A DNA stretch of 64,000 bases. It comes from Rubricoccus marinus (GTDB lineage Bacteria > Bacteroidota > Rhodothermia > Rhodothermales > Rubricoccaceae). Below the pieces are notes generated by a model. It worked only from the letters and a program-made list of their open reading frames with translations, was not told the origin of the DNA and did no database searches. Positions 1 through 8,707 of this stretch are shown one piece after another. The stretch covers positions 3,483,119 through 3,547,118 of the forward strand of contig NZ_MQWB01000001.1 in the NCBI RefSeq assembly GCF_002257665.1, in the 5' to 3' direction. Position 1 is the stretch's first letter. Each line of letters starts with the position of its first letter. Made by a program: the position numbers and the translations under genes.

Positions 1-341
1 GCGAGGGCGGCCTCACGTTCTCGGGCGTGAACCCGGAGAAGGACCTCGTCGAGATCATCGAACTACCGCGCCCCTCGGCGCAAACGGACGCGGCCCGCCG
101 GGCCTCTGGCGACGGCGCGGACGACGGAGGCGCCAGAGGCGCCACGCACCCGTGGTTCGTGGGCGTGCAGTTCCACCCCGAGTACCGGAGCACGGTCCAG
201 GAGCCGCACCCGCTGTTCGTGCACTTCATCATGGCTGCCGCGCGCCACGCCGAGGCCGGCGGCGGGCTTGACGAGCCCAAAGCGCCGAGCAAAACGCGAA
301 AGGTGCGCCGCGCGAGCGCCCGCGTCCTCGCGCAGAAGTGA
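1..341 (+). CDS. pyrG: CTP synthase, C-terminal end (partial)
   Basis: This is the end of the glutamine amidotransferase domain of CTP synthase, which makes CTP from UTP, ATP and glutamine. The 5' part lies left of the window. The reading frame opens with [17 protein letters not shown] and continues through [16 protein letters not shown], which carries the catalytic His-Glu pair (HPE). The oddity is about 28 extra residues between ELP and HPWF, where the family normally has about one. This insert is encoded around bases 69-146 and contains one CCTCTGGCG and one CGCCAGAGG as an inverted pair. The last ~25 residues are a basic tail. The stop codon TGA is at 339-341. Confidence 0.95.
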   Translation, partial: EGGLTFSGVNPEKDLVEIIELPRPSAQTDAARRASGDGADDGGARGATHPWFVGVQFHPEYRSTVQEPHPLFVHFIMAAARHAEAGGGLDEPKAPSKTRKVRRASARVLAQK

Positions 342-415
342 GCGCGTCCACAGACGAGTCCTCGCCAGAGGCCTCTGGCGAGTCTGAAAACCCGTCCGGC
401 ACGAACGGGGAAGCG

Positions 416-922
416 ATGGCCCACTACGGTGGCCGCGTCCGCGTGCGCGTCGGCGCGCTGATCCCGGACGCGGCGCGCCAGAGGCTCTTGCTGGTTCAGC
501 ACGAGGCGCTGTGGGACGACGATGACCAGCCGTTCTGGACGCCCCCGGGCGGCGGCGTCGAGTTCGGCGAGGCGCTGGCGGAGGCCGCGCGCCGCGAGGT
601 ACAGGAGGAGACGGGATTGGACGTGCGCGTAGGCGCGCTGCGCTACACGCTGGATTTCGTGCGCCCGCCGCTCCACGCCGTCTCGTTCTACTTCGAGTGC
701 GCGCTCACGCCAGAGGCCGCCGCGCGGATCGAGGCGGGCGAGGACGCCGTGCTGGGCTCGGACCCGGAACTGGACACCCAATTGCTGCGCGACGTGCAGT
801 GGATCGCGCTGGACGACCTCTCCGACCTCCGCGTGTACCCCGAACCGTTCCGGCAGCGGCTCGCCGCAGACCTCCGCGCGGGATTCCCCGAAGGAACGCT
901 CTACCTCGGCTCGTTCGACTGA
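416..922 (+). CDS. Nudix family hydrolase
   Basis: The protein has about 168 residues and a clear Nudix box, reading GGGVEFGEALAEAARREV then QEETGL (pattern G-x5-E-x7-REVxEExG). Such enzymes cleave nucleoside diphosphates linked to another group; the substrate cannot be read from sequence. I chose the ATG at 416 because GGGGAAG lies just upstream. A GTG at 338 overlaps the pyrG stop and would add 26 residues of low-complexity sequence encoded by a head-to-head pair of the iterated 10-mer (363-380). The gene follows pyrG on the same strand and is probably co-transcribed. Confidence 0.9.
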   Translation: MAHYGGRVRVRVGALIPDAARQRLLLVQHEALWDDDDQPFWTPPGGGVEFGEALAEAARREVQEETGLDVRVGALRYTLDFVRPPLHAVSFYFECALTPEAAARIEAGEDAVLGSDPELDTQLLRDVQWIALDDLSDLRVYPEPFRQRLAADLRAGFPEGTLYLGSFD

Positions 923-982
923 GCCTCTGGCGCGCCGCGTGCGCACCGGCTACGGTCGCCTCTGGCGCTAGAGGCCCAAACG

Positions 983-1020
983 CACAACGGCCCCCGCTCC
1001 GAAGAGCGAGGACCGTTGTG
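983..1020. terminator. Long hairpin between the Nudix gene and tRNA-Glu
   Basis: The arms CACAACGG and CCGTTGTG enclose a second stem, CGCTC-CGAA-GAGCG. The hairpin is symmetric. It lies after the plus-strand Nudix gene and also after the minus-strand tRNA gene, so it probably ends transcription from both sides. There is no T-tract. Confidence 0.7.
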
Positions 1021-1038
1021 GTGCGCGTGAGAACGCAG

Positions 1039-1111
1039 TACCGCGTACGGGATTTGAACCCGTGTTACCGCCGTGAGAGGGCGGCGTCCTAGGCCTCTAG
1101 ACGAACGCGGC
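1039..1111 (-). tRNA. tRNA-Glu (anticodon CUC)
   Basis: Reading the minus strand from 1111, the acceptor arm GCCGCGU pairs with ACGCGGU with a G-U first pair. The D-arm has GUCUAGAGGCCUAGGAC, typical of tRNA-Glu. The anticodon arm CCGCC-CUCUCAC-GGCGG gives CUC, and the T-arm contains GGGUUCAAAUCCC. The gene is 73 nt long and CCA is not encoded. Glutamyl-tRNA is the substrate of HemA, whose gene lies 15 kb away in the same window. That proximity may be chance. Confidence 0.95.
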
Positions 1112-1179
1112 AGGGTCCGAAGAGACGTGCATCGCACGTCCCAGAGGGGCGTCCAAGATAAAGCGCCTCTGGCGGCGTT

Positions 1180-1644
1180 TCAGCCCTCCAACGTCATCTT
1201 CACGTGCGGGATGCCGACGTCCCAGAACACGTCGCCAGAGGCCTGGAAGCCCCACGTGCCGTAAAAGCCACGGAGGTGGTCCTGCGCGTAGAGCATGAAG
1301 CGTGTGTGGCCTTCGCGCCGGGCGTCCGCCAGCGCGGCCTCTACCATCGCGCGCCCGTAGCCGTGGCCGCGGGCCTCTGGCGCGACGGCGAAGCGCTCCA
1401 GCTTGGCCCACGTCTCACCCGCGGCCTCGACGGGCCGCCAGCGGCAGACGGCGGCGGGCCGCTCGCCCTCGAAGCCGAGCAGGTGGCGGCACGTGCGTCC
1501 CTGATCCGTGGGCCAGTCATACGCGTCCCACTCTTCCTCGGGCGGGCACGCCTGCTCCTCCACGAACACGCGGTGGCGCAACGCGCGCGCGGCCTCCCAG
1601 AGCGCGGCGTCGGTCACGGGCAGGATCGCCAGAGGCGGATGCAT
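1180..1644 (-). CDS. GNAT family N-acetyltransferase (ElaA/YjcF-like)
   Basis: About 154 residues with the GNAT layout. An N-terminal segment LRHRVFVEEQACPPEEEWDA is typical of ElaA-like enzymes. The acetyl-CoA site is FAVAPEARGHGYGRAMVEAA (V-x-P-x-x-R-G-x-G-x-G/A). The C-terminal region is YAQDHLRGFYGTWGFQASG. The family transfers acetyl groups from acetyl-CoA to amines; the acceptor is unknown. The start is uncertain: ATG at 1644 or a GTG at 1665 that adds seven residues. It shows no obvious operon partner. Confidence 0.85.
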   Translation of the reverse strand: MHPPLAILPVTDAALWEAARALRHRVFVEEQACPPEEEWDAYDWPTDQGRTCRHLLGFEGERPAAVCRWRPVEAAGETWAKLERFAVAPEARGHGYGRAMVEAALADARREGHTRFMLYAQDHLRGFYGTWGFQASGDVFWDVGIPHVKMTLEG

Positions 1645-1701
1645 CGCGAGGGAGGTCTCGGCCACGCCTCTGGCGCCGGGGTGGCGCCAGAGGCGTGCGG
1701 G

Positions 1702-2931
1702 CTAGAAGAGGATGGGCTCGGCGTCCCGCTCCGTCACCGTCGGCAGGCCAGCGCCGATGTAGGTGGAGAACCACGCCTCGGTCGCGGGGAGACTCTCGGG
1801 CATCGCGCGCGGCGCGTGGGGGCTCAGGACACCAGCGGGAAGCGCGTTGGTGTAGGTGTTGAACTCGTAGCCTCCGCTAACCGAGCCGGAACGCGCATCG
1901 AACGCTTGCGAGAACGCGTAGGGGACCACTGGGTCCAGCGTGTGGTGATGGATCTGCACGTTCATGAGGTCGCTCTTGAAGAGAGACGCGGAGCGGCGGA
2001 CGACCTCCAGCCGCGCGCCTGCGTAGTCCGCGTCGGCGTCGTAGGCGCCGCTGGCGCCCTGGAGAGGCAGCAGCAACTGCTCGCGGAGGAACGTGCCGCC
2101 AGGCAGACCGACCGCCCGTGGGTCGCCGCTCAGAAGGCCGGCTGCGAGGGTTTCGGCGACGGGGTTGTAGAAGTCGCTCGGACCGTAATACTCCGTGACA
2201 GCGTCGATGCGGTCATCGCGGATCTGGTGGAGGAGCGCCACGTTCGCGCCACGGCTGTAGCCCAGCGCGCCGATGTTGTCCTCGTCCGTCTCGTCGGCGA
2301 AGAGATCGAGCGCGACGCTGAGCAGCGCGATGGAATCGTCAACGTCGTAGTCCCAGGGGCTCTCGTTGCCGCCAGAGGTGTACGTCGCCGCCAGGCCGCC
2401 GACGCCCGCGAGAATGGGCTCGCTGCGGTAGACCGGAACGACCTGAACCGTCGTGGAGAACAGCGTCGGGAAGATGTCGGCCATCACTTCGAGCGACGCG
2501 TTGCCCGTGGTGTAGCCGCCGCCCGTCGCGATGGAGAAGCCGCTGTCGCCGCCGTGGTGGACCACGAGGACCGGGGCGTCATCCCCTACCCCGTCCGGCA
2601 CGCGGACCACGCCGTAGTGCGTGAACGGAGCGCCCGGCCCCTCGCTCATCGTGTGAGAAACGACGTAGACCGTCGCGTCGTCCACGTCGGCCTGAGCGAC
2701 GACGGTGCCGTTTGCGGCCTCTGGCGAGCGCGAGGCCCAGTCCGCGCGGACGGCGTCGATCTCGGCCGCGGAGGGCTCGCTGAACAGGCGGTTGATCGAG
2801 ACCCCGAACAGGATGTTCAGGTTCTCCGGCGGATCGGTCTCTCCGGAGTCGCATCCGGCCCAGAACGGCGTCAGCGCAAGGAGGAGGGCGAGAAACAGCG
2901 GCGCGGAAGCGCGGCGAGGGAGCGTCGGCAT
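1702..2931 (-). CDS. Lipoprotein with alpha/beta-hydrolase fold
   Basis: 409 residues beginning with a lipoprotein signal peptide that ends in a lipobox at FWAGC. The mature protein has an oxyanion-hole-like VVHHGGDSG stretch and the nucleophile elbow GYSRGAN, followed by a His-rich IHHHTLDPVVPY near the end. This matches S9-type prolyl oligopeptidase or acyl esterase folds. It is probably an envelope-anchored peptidase or esterase; the substrate is unknown. It has its own Bacteroidota-type promoter upstream and diverges from the TonB receptor gene, with 134 bp between the two starts. Confidence 0.85.
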   Translation of the reverse strand: MPTLPRRASAPLFLALLLALTPFWAGCDSGETDPPENLNILFGVSINRLFSEPSAAEIDAVRADWASRSPEAANGTVVAQADVDDATVYVVSHTMSEGPGAPFTHYGVVRVPDGVGDDAPVLVVHHGGDSGFSIATGGGYTTGNASLEVMADIFPTLFSTTVQVVPVYRSEPILAGVGGLAATYTSGGNESPWDYDVDDSIALLSVALDLFADETDEDNIGALGYSRGANVALLHQIRDDRIDAVTEYYGPSDFYNPVAETLAAGLLSGDPRAVGLPGGTFLREQLLLPLQGASGAYDADADYAGARLEVVRRSASLFKSDLMNVQIHHHTLDPVVPYAFSQAFDARSGSVSGGYEFNTYTNALPAGVLSPHAPRAMPESLPATEAWFSTYIGAGLPTVTERDAEPILF

Positions 2932-2975
2932 AGGTCGGGGTTGGTGGGGGCAGGGGCATCGCGCCCGCGTGCGGA

Positions 2976-3004
2976 CAAAGATAGGTCGCTGTGAAGACGC
3001 TCAA
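2976..3004 (-). promoter_or_regulatory. Bacteroidota-type promoter of the hydrolase lipoprotein gene
   Basis: On the minus strand, TTG (3002-3004) is followed after 18 bases by TATCTTTG (2976-2983), 45 bp before the start codon. This matches the -33 TTG / -7 TAnnTTTG layout known for Bacteroidota. Confidence 0.65.
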
Positions 3005-3065
3005 CGAGGCACGCGCGGGTCCGCCGCCTTTCTAGTTTAGACGTAGTCCAGATAAGCCATCACCC

Positions 3066-5582
3066 ATGACTCGACTCCTTCTCCTCACCCTCCTCCTCGC
3101 CTCTGGCGCCTCGGCCCAGACGGGCCGCGTCGAAGGCACCGTCCGCGACGCCGCCAGCGGCCAGCCTCTGGCGGGCGCCAACGTCGTCCTGGACGGCACG
3201 TCGCGCGGCGCGGCATCGGACGCCAGCGGCGCGTTCGTGATCTCGGACGTCGCCTCTGGCGAGGTCGTCCTCGTGGCGACGCGCGTCGGCTACACGGCCC
3301 TGCGCCAGAGGCTGACCGTGCGGGCCGGCGAGGCGGTGCGCGTAACGCTCGCGCTGAACGAGGCCGCGCTGGACGCGGGCGAGGTCGTCGTCCGGGCGCG
3401 CGAGTCGCTGACGGGTCTCGGCGTGCGCGACGTAGCGGGATCGGCGCACGTGATCGGGCCGGAGGCTCTCGCGCGGCGTTCGGATAGCGACCTGCACCGC
3501 GTCCTGAACGCCGTTCCGGGCGTGCAGGTGCAAGAGGAGGACGGCTACGGCCTCCGCATTAACGTCGGCCTGCGGGGAACGGGCGCCTCGCGCTCCAGCC
3601 GCGTGACGCTCATGGAAGACGGCGTGCTCGCCGCGCCCGCGCCGTACGCCGCGCCCGCCGCCTACGTCTCGCCGCACGTCGCGCGCATGGACGGCGTCGA
3701 AGTGCGCAAGGGAGCCGCCCAGGTCCGCTACGGCCCGTACACGACGGGTGGCGCCATCAACTTCCTCCCCGCCGCGATTCCCACGGCGCCAGAGGCTCGC
3801 GCGAGCGCATTCGGCCTCGGCGACCGCGAGACGCTGCACCTCCGCGCGGGCACGGCCGGGCCTCTGGCGGGCGGCCTGCGCGGCGGGATCGTGCTCGAAG
3901 GGCTCGTGGACCAGGCCGACGGCTTTAAAGAGCTTCGCGGGCCTGAATCGCTTGGCGGAGCCTCTGGCGCCGGCTTCGGCGCCGTCCTGGACGACGACAC
4001 CGGCTTCCGCACGTCGGACTTCGTGGCGCGCGCGCAGGTGGCTACGACGAACGCGCCGGTTTACCAGTCGCTCACGCTCTCGCTGCTTCGCGCCGACGAG
4101 GACTCGCGCGAGACCTACCTCGGCCTCACCGCCGCCGACTTCGACGCCGCGCCTCTGGCGCGGTACGCGGGCAGCCGCGAGGACGAGATGGACGCCGCAC
4201 AGCAGTCGGCGCGCCTGCGCCACGTCGCGGTCTTCTCCCCCCGCGTGGACCTCACCACGACGCTCTACCGCACGGGCACGCGCCGCAACTGGTACAAGCT
4301 GGACAAGGTGGACGGCGGGGTGTCGCCAGAGGCCTCGGCGGCCGGCATCGGCTCCATCCTGGCGAGCCCGGAGGATTATGCCGCCGAGCTGGCCGCACTT
4401 CGCGGCGCGCCTCTGGCGCAGGACGCCCGGCTGTACGTCAAGGCCAACAACCGGCGCTACTACTCCCAGGGCGTGCAGAGCGTGCTGGGCCTCCGCGTGG
4501 CGCCCCAGGCGCTGGTGGAGATCGGCGCGCGGCTCCACGCCGACGCGGAGGACCGCTTCCAGTGGGTGGACGGCTACTCCGTGGCAGGCGGCGCGTTGAC
4601 GTTGGAGACCCCCGGCACGCCGGGGACGGACGCCAACCGCATCGAGCGGGCGCGTGCCGCGGCGGGCTTCGTGCAGGCCGAGATCGGCCTCGGGCGCCTG
4701 ACGCTCACGCCGGGCGCGCGCATTGAGCACGTCCGCCTCTCGCGCGACGACTTCGGCGGCGCTGACGTGGACCGGACCGGCGCGGACCTCCGCCAGAGGG
4801 AAGACGTGGTCACGGCGCTGGTCCCCGGCCTGGCCGCCCAGGTGCGCGCGACGGACGCGCTCACGCTGTTCGCCGGCGCCCACCGCGGCTTCGCGCCGCC
4901 GGACTCCCGCCCGGAGTCCGAGCCCGAGTCCAGCCTCAACCTCGAAGCGGGCGCCCAGTTCGCCAGAGGCGCCGTCGACCTCGGCGCGACGGTCTACCGC
5001 AACGCCTACGCCAACCTGCTGGGCTCGGACGCGCTCGCCTCTGGCGGGACCGGATCGGGCGAGCTGTTCAACGGCGGCGAGGTCGACGCCTGGGGCGTGG
5101 AGACCACGCTGGGCACCGACGCCGCACGGGCGCTCGGTCTCGGAGGATGGGCGCTGCCGCTCCGCGTGGCCTACACCTACACCGAGGCGCGTTTCGCGAC
5201 CAGCTTCGAGAGCGAGTTCGAAGGCTGGGGCGACGTGGAGACCGGCGACGCGCTGCCGTACCTCGCGCCGCACCGGCTGTTCGTAGAGCTCGCCGCCGAG
5301 CGCGGGCCTCTGGCGGCGAGCGTGGCGCTCACGTCCTCTAGCGCGATGCGCGCAACGGCCGGCCAGGGCGACATCCCGGCCGAGGAGCGCATCGGCGGCG
5401 CGACGGTCGTGGACGCCTCGCTGGAGTGGTCGGCGTTCCGCACGCGATCCGGCCGCGAGCTCTCGCTGTTCGCCAGAGGCCAGAACCTGACCGACGCCGT
5501 CTACGTGGCCGCGCGCCGCCCGGCGGGCCTCCGCCCGGGCCTGCCCCGCACGTTCGGCATCGGCATCCGCGGCCAGTTCTAG
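3066..5582 (+). CDS. TonB-dependent outer-membrane receptor (FecA-like)
   Basis: 838 residues: signal peptide (about 1-18), a carboxypeptidase-regulatory-like beta domain (about 20-95, GRVEGTVRDAASGQPLAGA), a TonB plug (about 115-230, VLNAVPGVQVQEEDGYGLR) and a 22-strand-type barrel ending in a C-terminal Phe. The plug motifs (GLRGTGASRSSR, VEVRKGAAQVRYGP) resemble FecA-type ferric citrate receptors, so the likely role is uptake of an iron chelate, though the ligand is not proven. Fifteen exact copies of the iterated 9-mer fall inside the gene. The gene converges on an MFS transporter 37 bp downstream. Confidence 0.92.
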   Translation: MTRLLLLTLLLASGASAQTGRVEGTVRDAASGQPLAGANVVLDGTSRGAASDASGAFVISDVASGEVVLVATRVGYTALRQRLTVRAGEAVRVTLALNEAALDAGEVVVRARESLTGLGVRDVAGSAHVIGPEALARRSDSDLHRVLNAVPGVQVQEEDGYGLRINVGLRGTGASRSSRVTLMEDGVLAAPAPYAAPAAYVSPHVARMDGVEVRKGAAQVRYGPYTTGGAINFLPAAIPTAPEARASAFGLGDRETLHLRAGTAGPLAGGLRGGIVLEGLVDQADGFKELRGPESLGGASGAGFGAVLDDDTGFRTSDFVARAQVATTNAPVYQSLTLSLLRADEDSRETYLGLTAADFDAAPLARYAGSREDEMDAAQQSARLRHVAVFSPRVDLTTTLYRTGTRRNWYKLDKVDGGVSPEASAAGIGSILASPEDYAAELAALRGAPLAQDARLYVKANNRRYYSQGVQSVLGLRVAPQALVEIGARLHADAEDRFQWVDGYSVAGGALTLETPGTPGTDANRIERARAAAGFVQAEIGLGRLTLTPGARIEHVRLSRDDFGGADVDRTGADLRQREDVVTALVPGLAAQVRATDALTLFAGAHRGFAPPDSRPESEPESSLNLEAGAQFARGAVDLGATVYRNAYANLLGSDALASGGTGSGELFNGGEVDAWGVETTLGTDAARALGLGGWALPLRVAYTYTEARFATSFESEFEGWGDVETGDALPYLAPHRLFVELAAERGPLAASVALTSSSAMRATAGQGDIPAEERIGGATVVDASLEWSAFRTRSGRELSLFARGQNLTDAVYVAARRPAGLRPGLPRTFGIGIRGQF

Positions 5583-5619
5583 CCGCCGCCGCTGTATCCG
5601 CGCCAGAGGCGCGCGAGGC

Positions 5620-6984
5620 TCAGGCCTCCCGCCTCTGGCGCGCCGGCAACCCCCTGGCGAGGACCAGGAGGACGGCGCCCACGCCCGCCACGAGGAGGAA
5701 GCCCGTCCGGTAGCCGGCCTCTGGCGCCGAGGACGAGGCCGCCGCCGCGCCCAGGAGGGCCGCGCCGACCAGTTGGCCGACCGAGATGAACAGCGTCGAG
5801 AGCCCCTGGGCGACGGTCCGCTCTTCCACCTTGGCCTCGTTGAGCAGGATGTAGCTCAGCGACGAACCGAGAACGCCCGCCAGCCCGGCGCCGAGCGCGA
5901 CCGTGCCCGCGATGTGGACGCCCAGGCCGGGCGCGACCGCGACCGTCACCAGCCCGATCACGACGAGTGCCATCGCGGCGGTCACGACCGGGCGTGGCCC
6001 GATGCGGTCCAGCATCCGCCCCGCCAGAGGCGAGCCCAGCGTCACGCCGCCCACGAGCGGGAGCAAGAGGTACGAGCCCTGCGCCTTGGTCACGCCAAAC
6101 GCCTCGACGGCGTAGGCCGAGAGAAAGACGAACGTCGCCTCGATCAACCCGGCGCCGATGGCCAGGCCACAGGCGATCCACACGGCGCGCCGCGCGATCA
6201 GTCCCGGCCGGATCAGCGGCGCCTCGGCCCGCCGCTCGGCCCACACGAACGTGGGGAGCATGATCGCCGCCAGCGCCAGAGGCCCCCACACGATGGGCTG
6301 CGTGAGGCTCGCGCCAATCGCGCCCGTGTCTAGCCCACCCAGGCCGACCACGACCGAGCCCAGCAGCAACGCCAACAGACCTATGCCGAGCGCGTCCAGC
6401 GGCCGCACCACGTCGGCGCGGGTGTTGGGGACGGTCCGCGCGCTGAGCGCGAAGACGACCGCCGCCAGAGGCAGCGAGAGCGCGAACAGCCACCGCCAGC
6501 TCGCGACGGCCAGCATGATCCCGCCGATCGCGGGGCCGATCAGGAACGCGAGGCCGAACACGGCGCCGAGCAGCCCGAGCGCGCGCCCACGCTTTTCCGG
6601 CGGGTAGGTATCGCCCACAACGGCGCTCGCCACGGGGAAGATGCCGCTGGCGCCGAGCCCCTGGAGCACGCGTCCCGCCAGCAGCACGCCGAACGACGGC
6701 GCGAGGCAGACGACGAGCGTCCCGGCGGCGAACAGCGCCACGTCCGCGAGATAGACCGTCCGGCGCCCGACGCGGTCCGCGAGCGCGGCCATAAACGGGA
6801 GCCCGACGAGGTTGGCGAGCACGAACGCCGTAAAGGTCCACGCGACGGCGCGCTCGTCCAGCGCGAACGCCTCGCGCAGCGCCGGCAGCGCGGGGCCCAC
6901 GATGGCGATGTCGAGCGCCGCGAGTAGCGTGCCGAGGAACAGGACGCCGAGAAGGCGGCCGGGGCGGGCGGTGGAGTCGGTCAT
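5620..6984 (-). CDS. MFS transporter (drug/metabolite exporter type)
   Basis: About 454 residues with 12 to 14 hydrophobic segments. The first reads LLGVLFLGTLLAALDIAIVG. The MFS signature between helices 2 and 3 is ALADRVGRRTVYL (G/A-x-x-x-D-R-x-G-R-R). It is an inner-membrane antiporter or exporter; the substrate is unknown. The ATG at 6984 fits the family N-terminus. A longer frame to 7191 would run through a spacer repeat element and is rejected. Confidence 0.88.
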   Translation of the reverse strand: MTDSTARPGRLLGVLFLGTLLAALDIAIVGPALPALREAFALDERAVAWTFTAFVLANLVGLPFMAALADRVGRRTVYLADVALFAAGTLVVCLAPSFGVLLAGRVLQGLGASGIFPVASAVVGDTYPPEKRGRALGLLGAVFGLAFLIGPAIGGIMLAVASWRWLFALSLPLAAVVFALSARTVPNTRADVVRPLDALGIGLLALLLGSVVVGLGGLDTGAIGASLTQPIVWGPLALAAIMLPTFVWAERRAEAPLIRPGLIARRAVWIACGLAIGAGLIEATFVFLSAYAVEAFGVTKAQGSYLLLPLVGGVTLGSPLAGRMLDRIGPRPVVTAAMALVVIGLVTVAVAPGLGVHIAGTVALGAGLAGVLGSSLSYILLNEAKVEERTVAQGLSTLFISVGQLVGAALLGAAAASSSAPEAGYRTGFLLVAGVGAVLLVLARGLPARQRREA

Positions 6985-7141
6985 GGCGGGAAGTCGCAGC
7001 GGCCCGAAGGCTCGCGCCAGAGGCGGCGGCGGACCGCGAAGCCCGCTCGGAATCGGCCTCTGGCGACGCACGCCTCGGGCTCGTTCGGAAGCCTCTGGCG
7101 CCAGAGGCGTGGTGTGGCCCCCCAGAGCCCCCTCCCCTACA

Positions 7142-7320
7142 GCGTCATCCCCGCGAAGGCGGGGATCCAGAGTGGCGAGCGCACGTGGCAAACAGAACCT
7201 CCGAGCATCAGGAAGCGAGGGCGGAATGCGCGCCTCGGCCTCTGGCGCCCGTACGGCGCCGGCGATCGGCCCGAGACGCGTTCCCGTTACCCTGGATTCC
7301 CGCGTGCGCGGGAATGACGT
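7142..7320. repeat. Inverted-repeat spacer element, copy A (~180 bp)
   Basis: The left end is GCGTCAT followed by the hairpin ATCCCCGCGAAGGCGGGGAT. The right end is ATTCCCGCGTGCGCGGGAAT followed by GACGT. Both arms point inward as inverted repeats. Related copies are at 13518-13692 and 24213-24388. The spacer 6985-7411 holds no gene. It also contains two 18-bp palindromes of the iterated 10-mer, at 7091 and 7367. Confidence 0.8.
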
Positions 7321-7411
7321 CGGGAGGGCGCGAGCGAAGGGGAAGCGCCGTGCACCGGGCTGCCGCGCCTCTGGCGCCAGAGGCGCGGCAAAGGCTCAAG
7401 CGCGCCAGAGG

Positions 7412-8707
7412 CTAGAGCGCGGCGAAGGCGGAGCGGAACGCCTCGGCGGCCTCGGCGACGACCTCGGGCGTGTGGGCGCTGGAGGTAAAGCAGGCCTCGA
7501 AGGACGACGGCGGGAGGTACACGCCGCGGTCCAAGAGCAGCTTGTGCAGGCGCGAGAACAGCGCCTTGTCGCTCGTGGCCGCGCTGGCGTAGTCCGTGAC
7601 GGCGTTGGCGTTGAGGAAAAAGCCGAACATGGCGCCGACCGAATCGGTCTGGACGGGGACGCCCGCTTCGTCGGCCGCGCTCTGGATCGCGTCGGCCGTC
7701 GCGCGAGCGGCGTCGGCGGCTTTCTGCCACGCGCCAGAGGCCTCGGCCTCGCGAAAAAGGGCGAGCCCTGCGGCCATCGCCAGGGGGTTGCCCGAGAGCG
7801 TCCCGGCCTGGTAGACCGGCCCAGAGGGCGCCATCATGTCCATGATGTCCGCGCGGCCGCCGTAGGCGCCCACGGGCAGGCCGCCGCCGATGACCTTGCC
7901 CAGGATGGTCACGTCGGGCGTGACGCCCAAAAGCGCTTGGGCGCCGCCGGGGTGCACGCGGAAGCCGACCATGACCTCGTCGAAGACCAGAAGTGCGCCG
8001 TGCTCCTCGGTGATCTCGCGGAGGAACTGGAGAAAGCCCTCGGCCGAGCGCACTAGGCCCATGTTGCCCGCGATGGGCTCCACCAAAACGGCCGCGATGT
8101 GCTCGCCCTCGCGCGCGAACAGCTCGCGCATGGCCTCCTCGTCGTTGAACGGGACGACGAGCGTGTCGGCGGTGACCGCAGCCGGAACGCCGGGGGAATC
8201 CGGCAGGCCCAGCGTGGCGACGCCGCTGCCGGCCTTCGCCAGGAGCAGGTCCGCGTGGCCGTGGTAGTGGCCGTCGAACTTGACCACCTTGTCGCGGCCC
8301 GTAAAGGCGCGCGCGGCGCGGACGGCGCTCATCGCGCCCTCGGTCCCGGAGTTGACGAACCGCAGCCGCTCCATGCTCGGGTAGATGGCCTGGATCGTGT
8401 TCGCGAGATCGACCTCCAGCGGGCTCGGCGCGCCGAACGACGAGCCTCTGGCGGCCTGCTCCGCGATCGCGCGCGTGACGGCTGCGGGCGCGTGGCCGAG
8501 AAGAAGCGGCCCGAACGACATCACGTAGTCGATGTAGCGGTTGCCGTCCACATCGACGAGGTAGGCGCCTTCGCCGCGCTCGATAAAGCGCGGCGTGCCG
8601 CCGACGGACTTAAAGGCGCGGACGGGCGAGGAGACGCCGCCGGGCATGAGGCCCTGCGCCTCGGCGAACAGGGCTTCGGAGCGAGCGGTGGAAAGGGAGT
8701 CGGTCAT
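7412..8707 (-). CDS. hemL: Glutamate-1-semialdehyde 2,1-aminomutase
   Basis: 431 residues, full length. It converts glutamate-1-semialdehyde to 5-aminolevulinate with PLP. The PLP lysine is K271 in [26 protein letters not shown] and [14 protein letters not shown] are family signatures. ATG at 8707 overlaps the hemY stop by 4 nt (ATGA), so the two are translationally coupled. It is the last gene of the heme cluster but acts second in the pathway, after HemA. The stop TAG abuts CCTCTGGCG. Confidence 0.97.
   Translation of the reverse strand: MTDSLSTARSEALFAEAQGLMPGGVSSPVRAFKSVGGTPRFIERGEGAYLVDVDGNRYIDYVMSFGPLLLGHAPAAVTRAIAEQAARGSSFGAPSPLEVDLANTIQAIYPSMERLRFVNSGTEGAMSAVRAARAFTGRDKVVKFDGHYHGHADLLLAKAGSGVATLGLPDSPGVPAAVTADTLVVPFNDEEAMRELFAREGEHIAAVLVEPIAGNMGLVRSAEGFLQFLREITEEHGALLVFDEVMVGFRVHPGGAQALLGVTPDVTILGKVIGGGLPVGAYGGRADIMDMMAPSGPVYQAGTLSGNPLAMAAGLALFREAEASGAWQKAADAARATADAIQSAADEAGVPVQTDSVGAMFGFFLNANAVTDYASAATSDKALFSRLHKLLLDRGVYLPPSSFEACFTSSAHTPEVVAEAAEAFRSAFAAL

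Noticed and set aside
1039-1111. Functional link between tRNA-Glu and the heme cluster because of proximity
   Set aside because: About 6 kb and several unrelated genes separate them, and tRNA-Glu serves protein synthesis anyway. Kept only as a remark.
1204-2994. Plus-strand open frame of ~596 codons
   Set aside because: Spans the acetyltransferase and hydrolase genes on the opposite strand and carries no domain.
3033-3040. TAGTTTAG upstream of the TonB receptor as a promoter or DtxR box
   Set aside because: No TTG at proper spacing and no symmetric TTTAGG/CCTAAA half-sites.
3060-5273. Minus-strand open frame of ~737 codons
   Set aside because: Entirely antisense to the TonB receptor, which has convincing domain structure; composition is typical of a shadow frame.
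6985-7191. Longer start for the MFS transporter at 7191
   Set aside because: The extra 69 codons run through the spacer repeat element (peptide DPRLRGDDA) and are not transporter-like.
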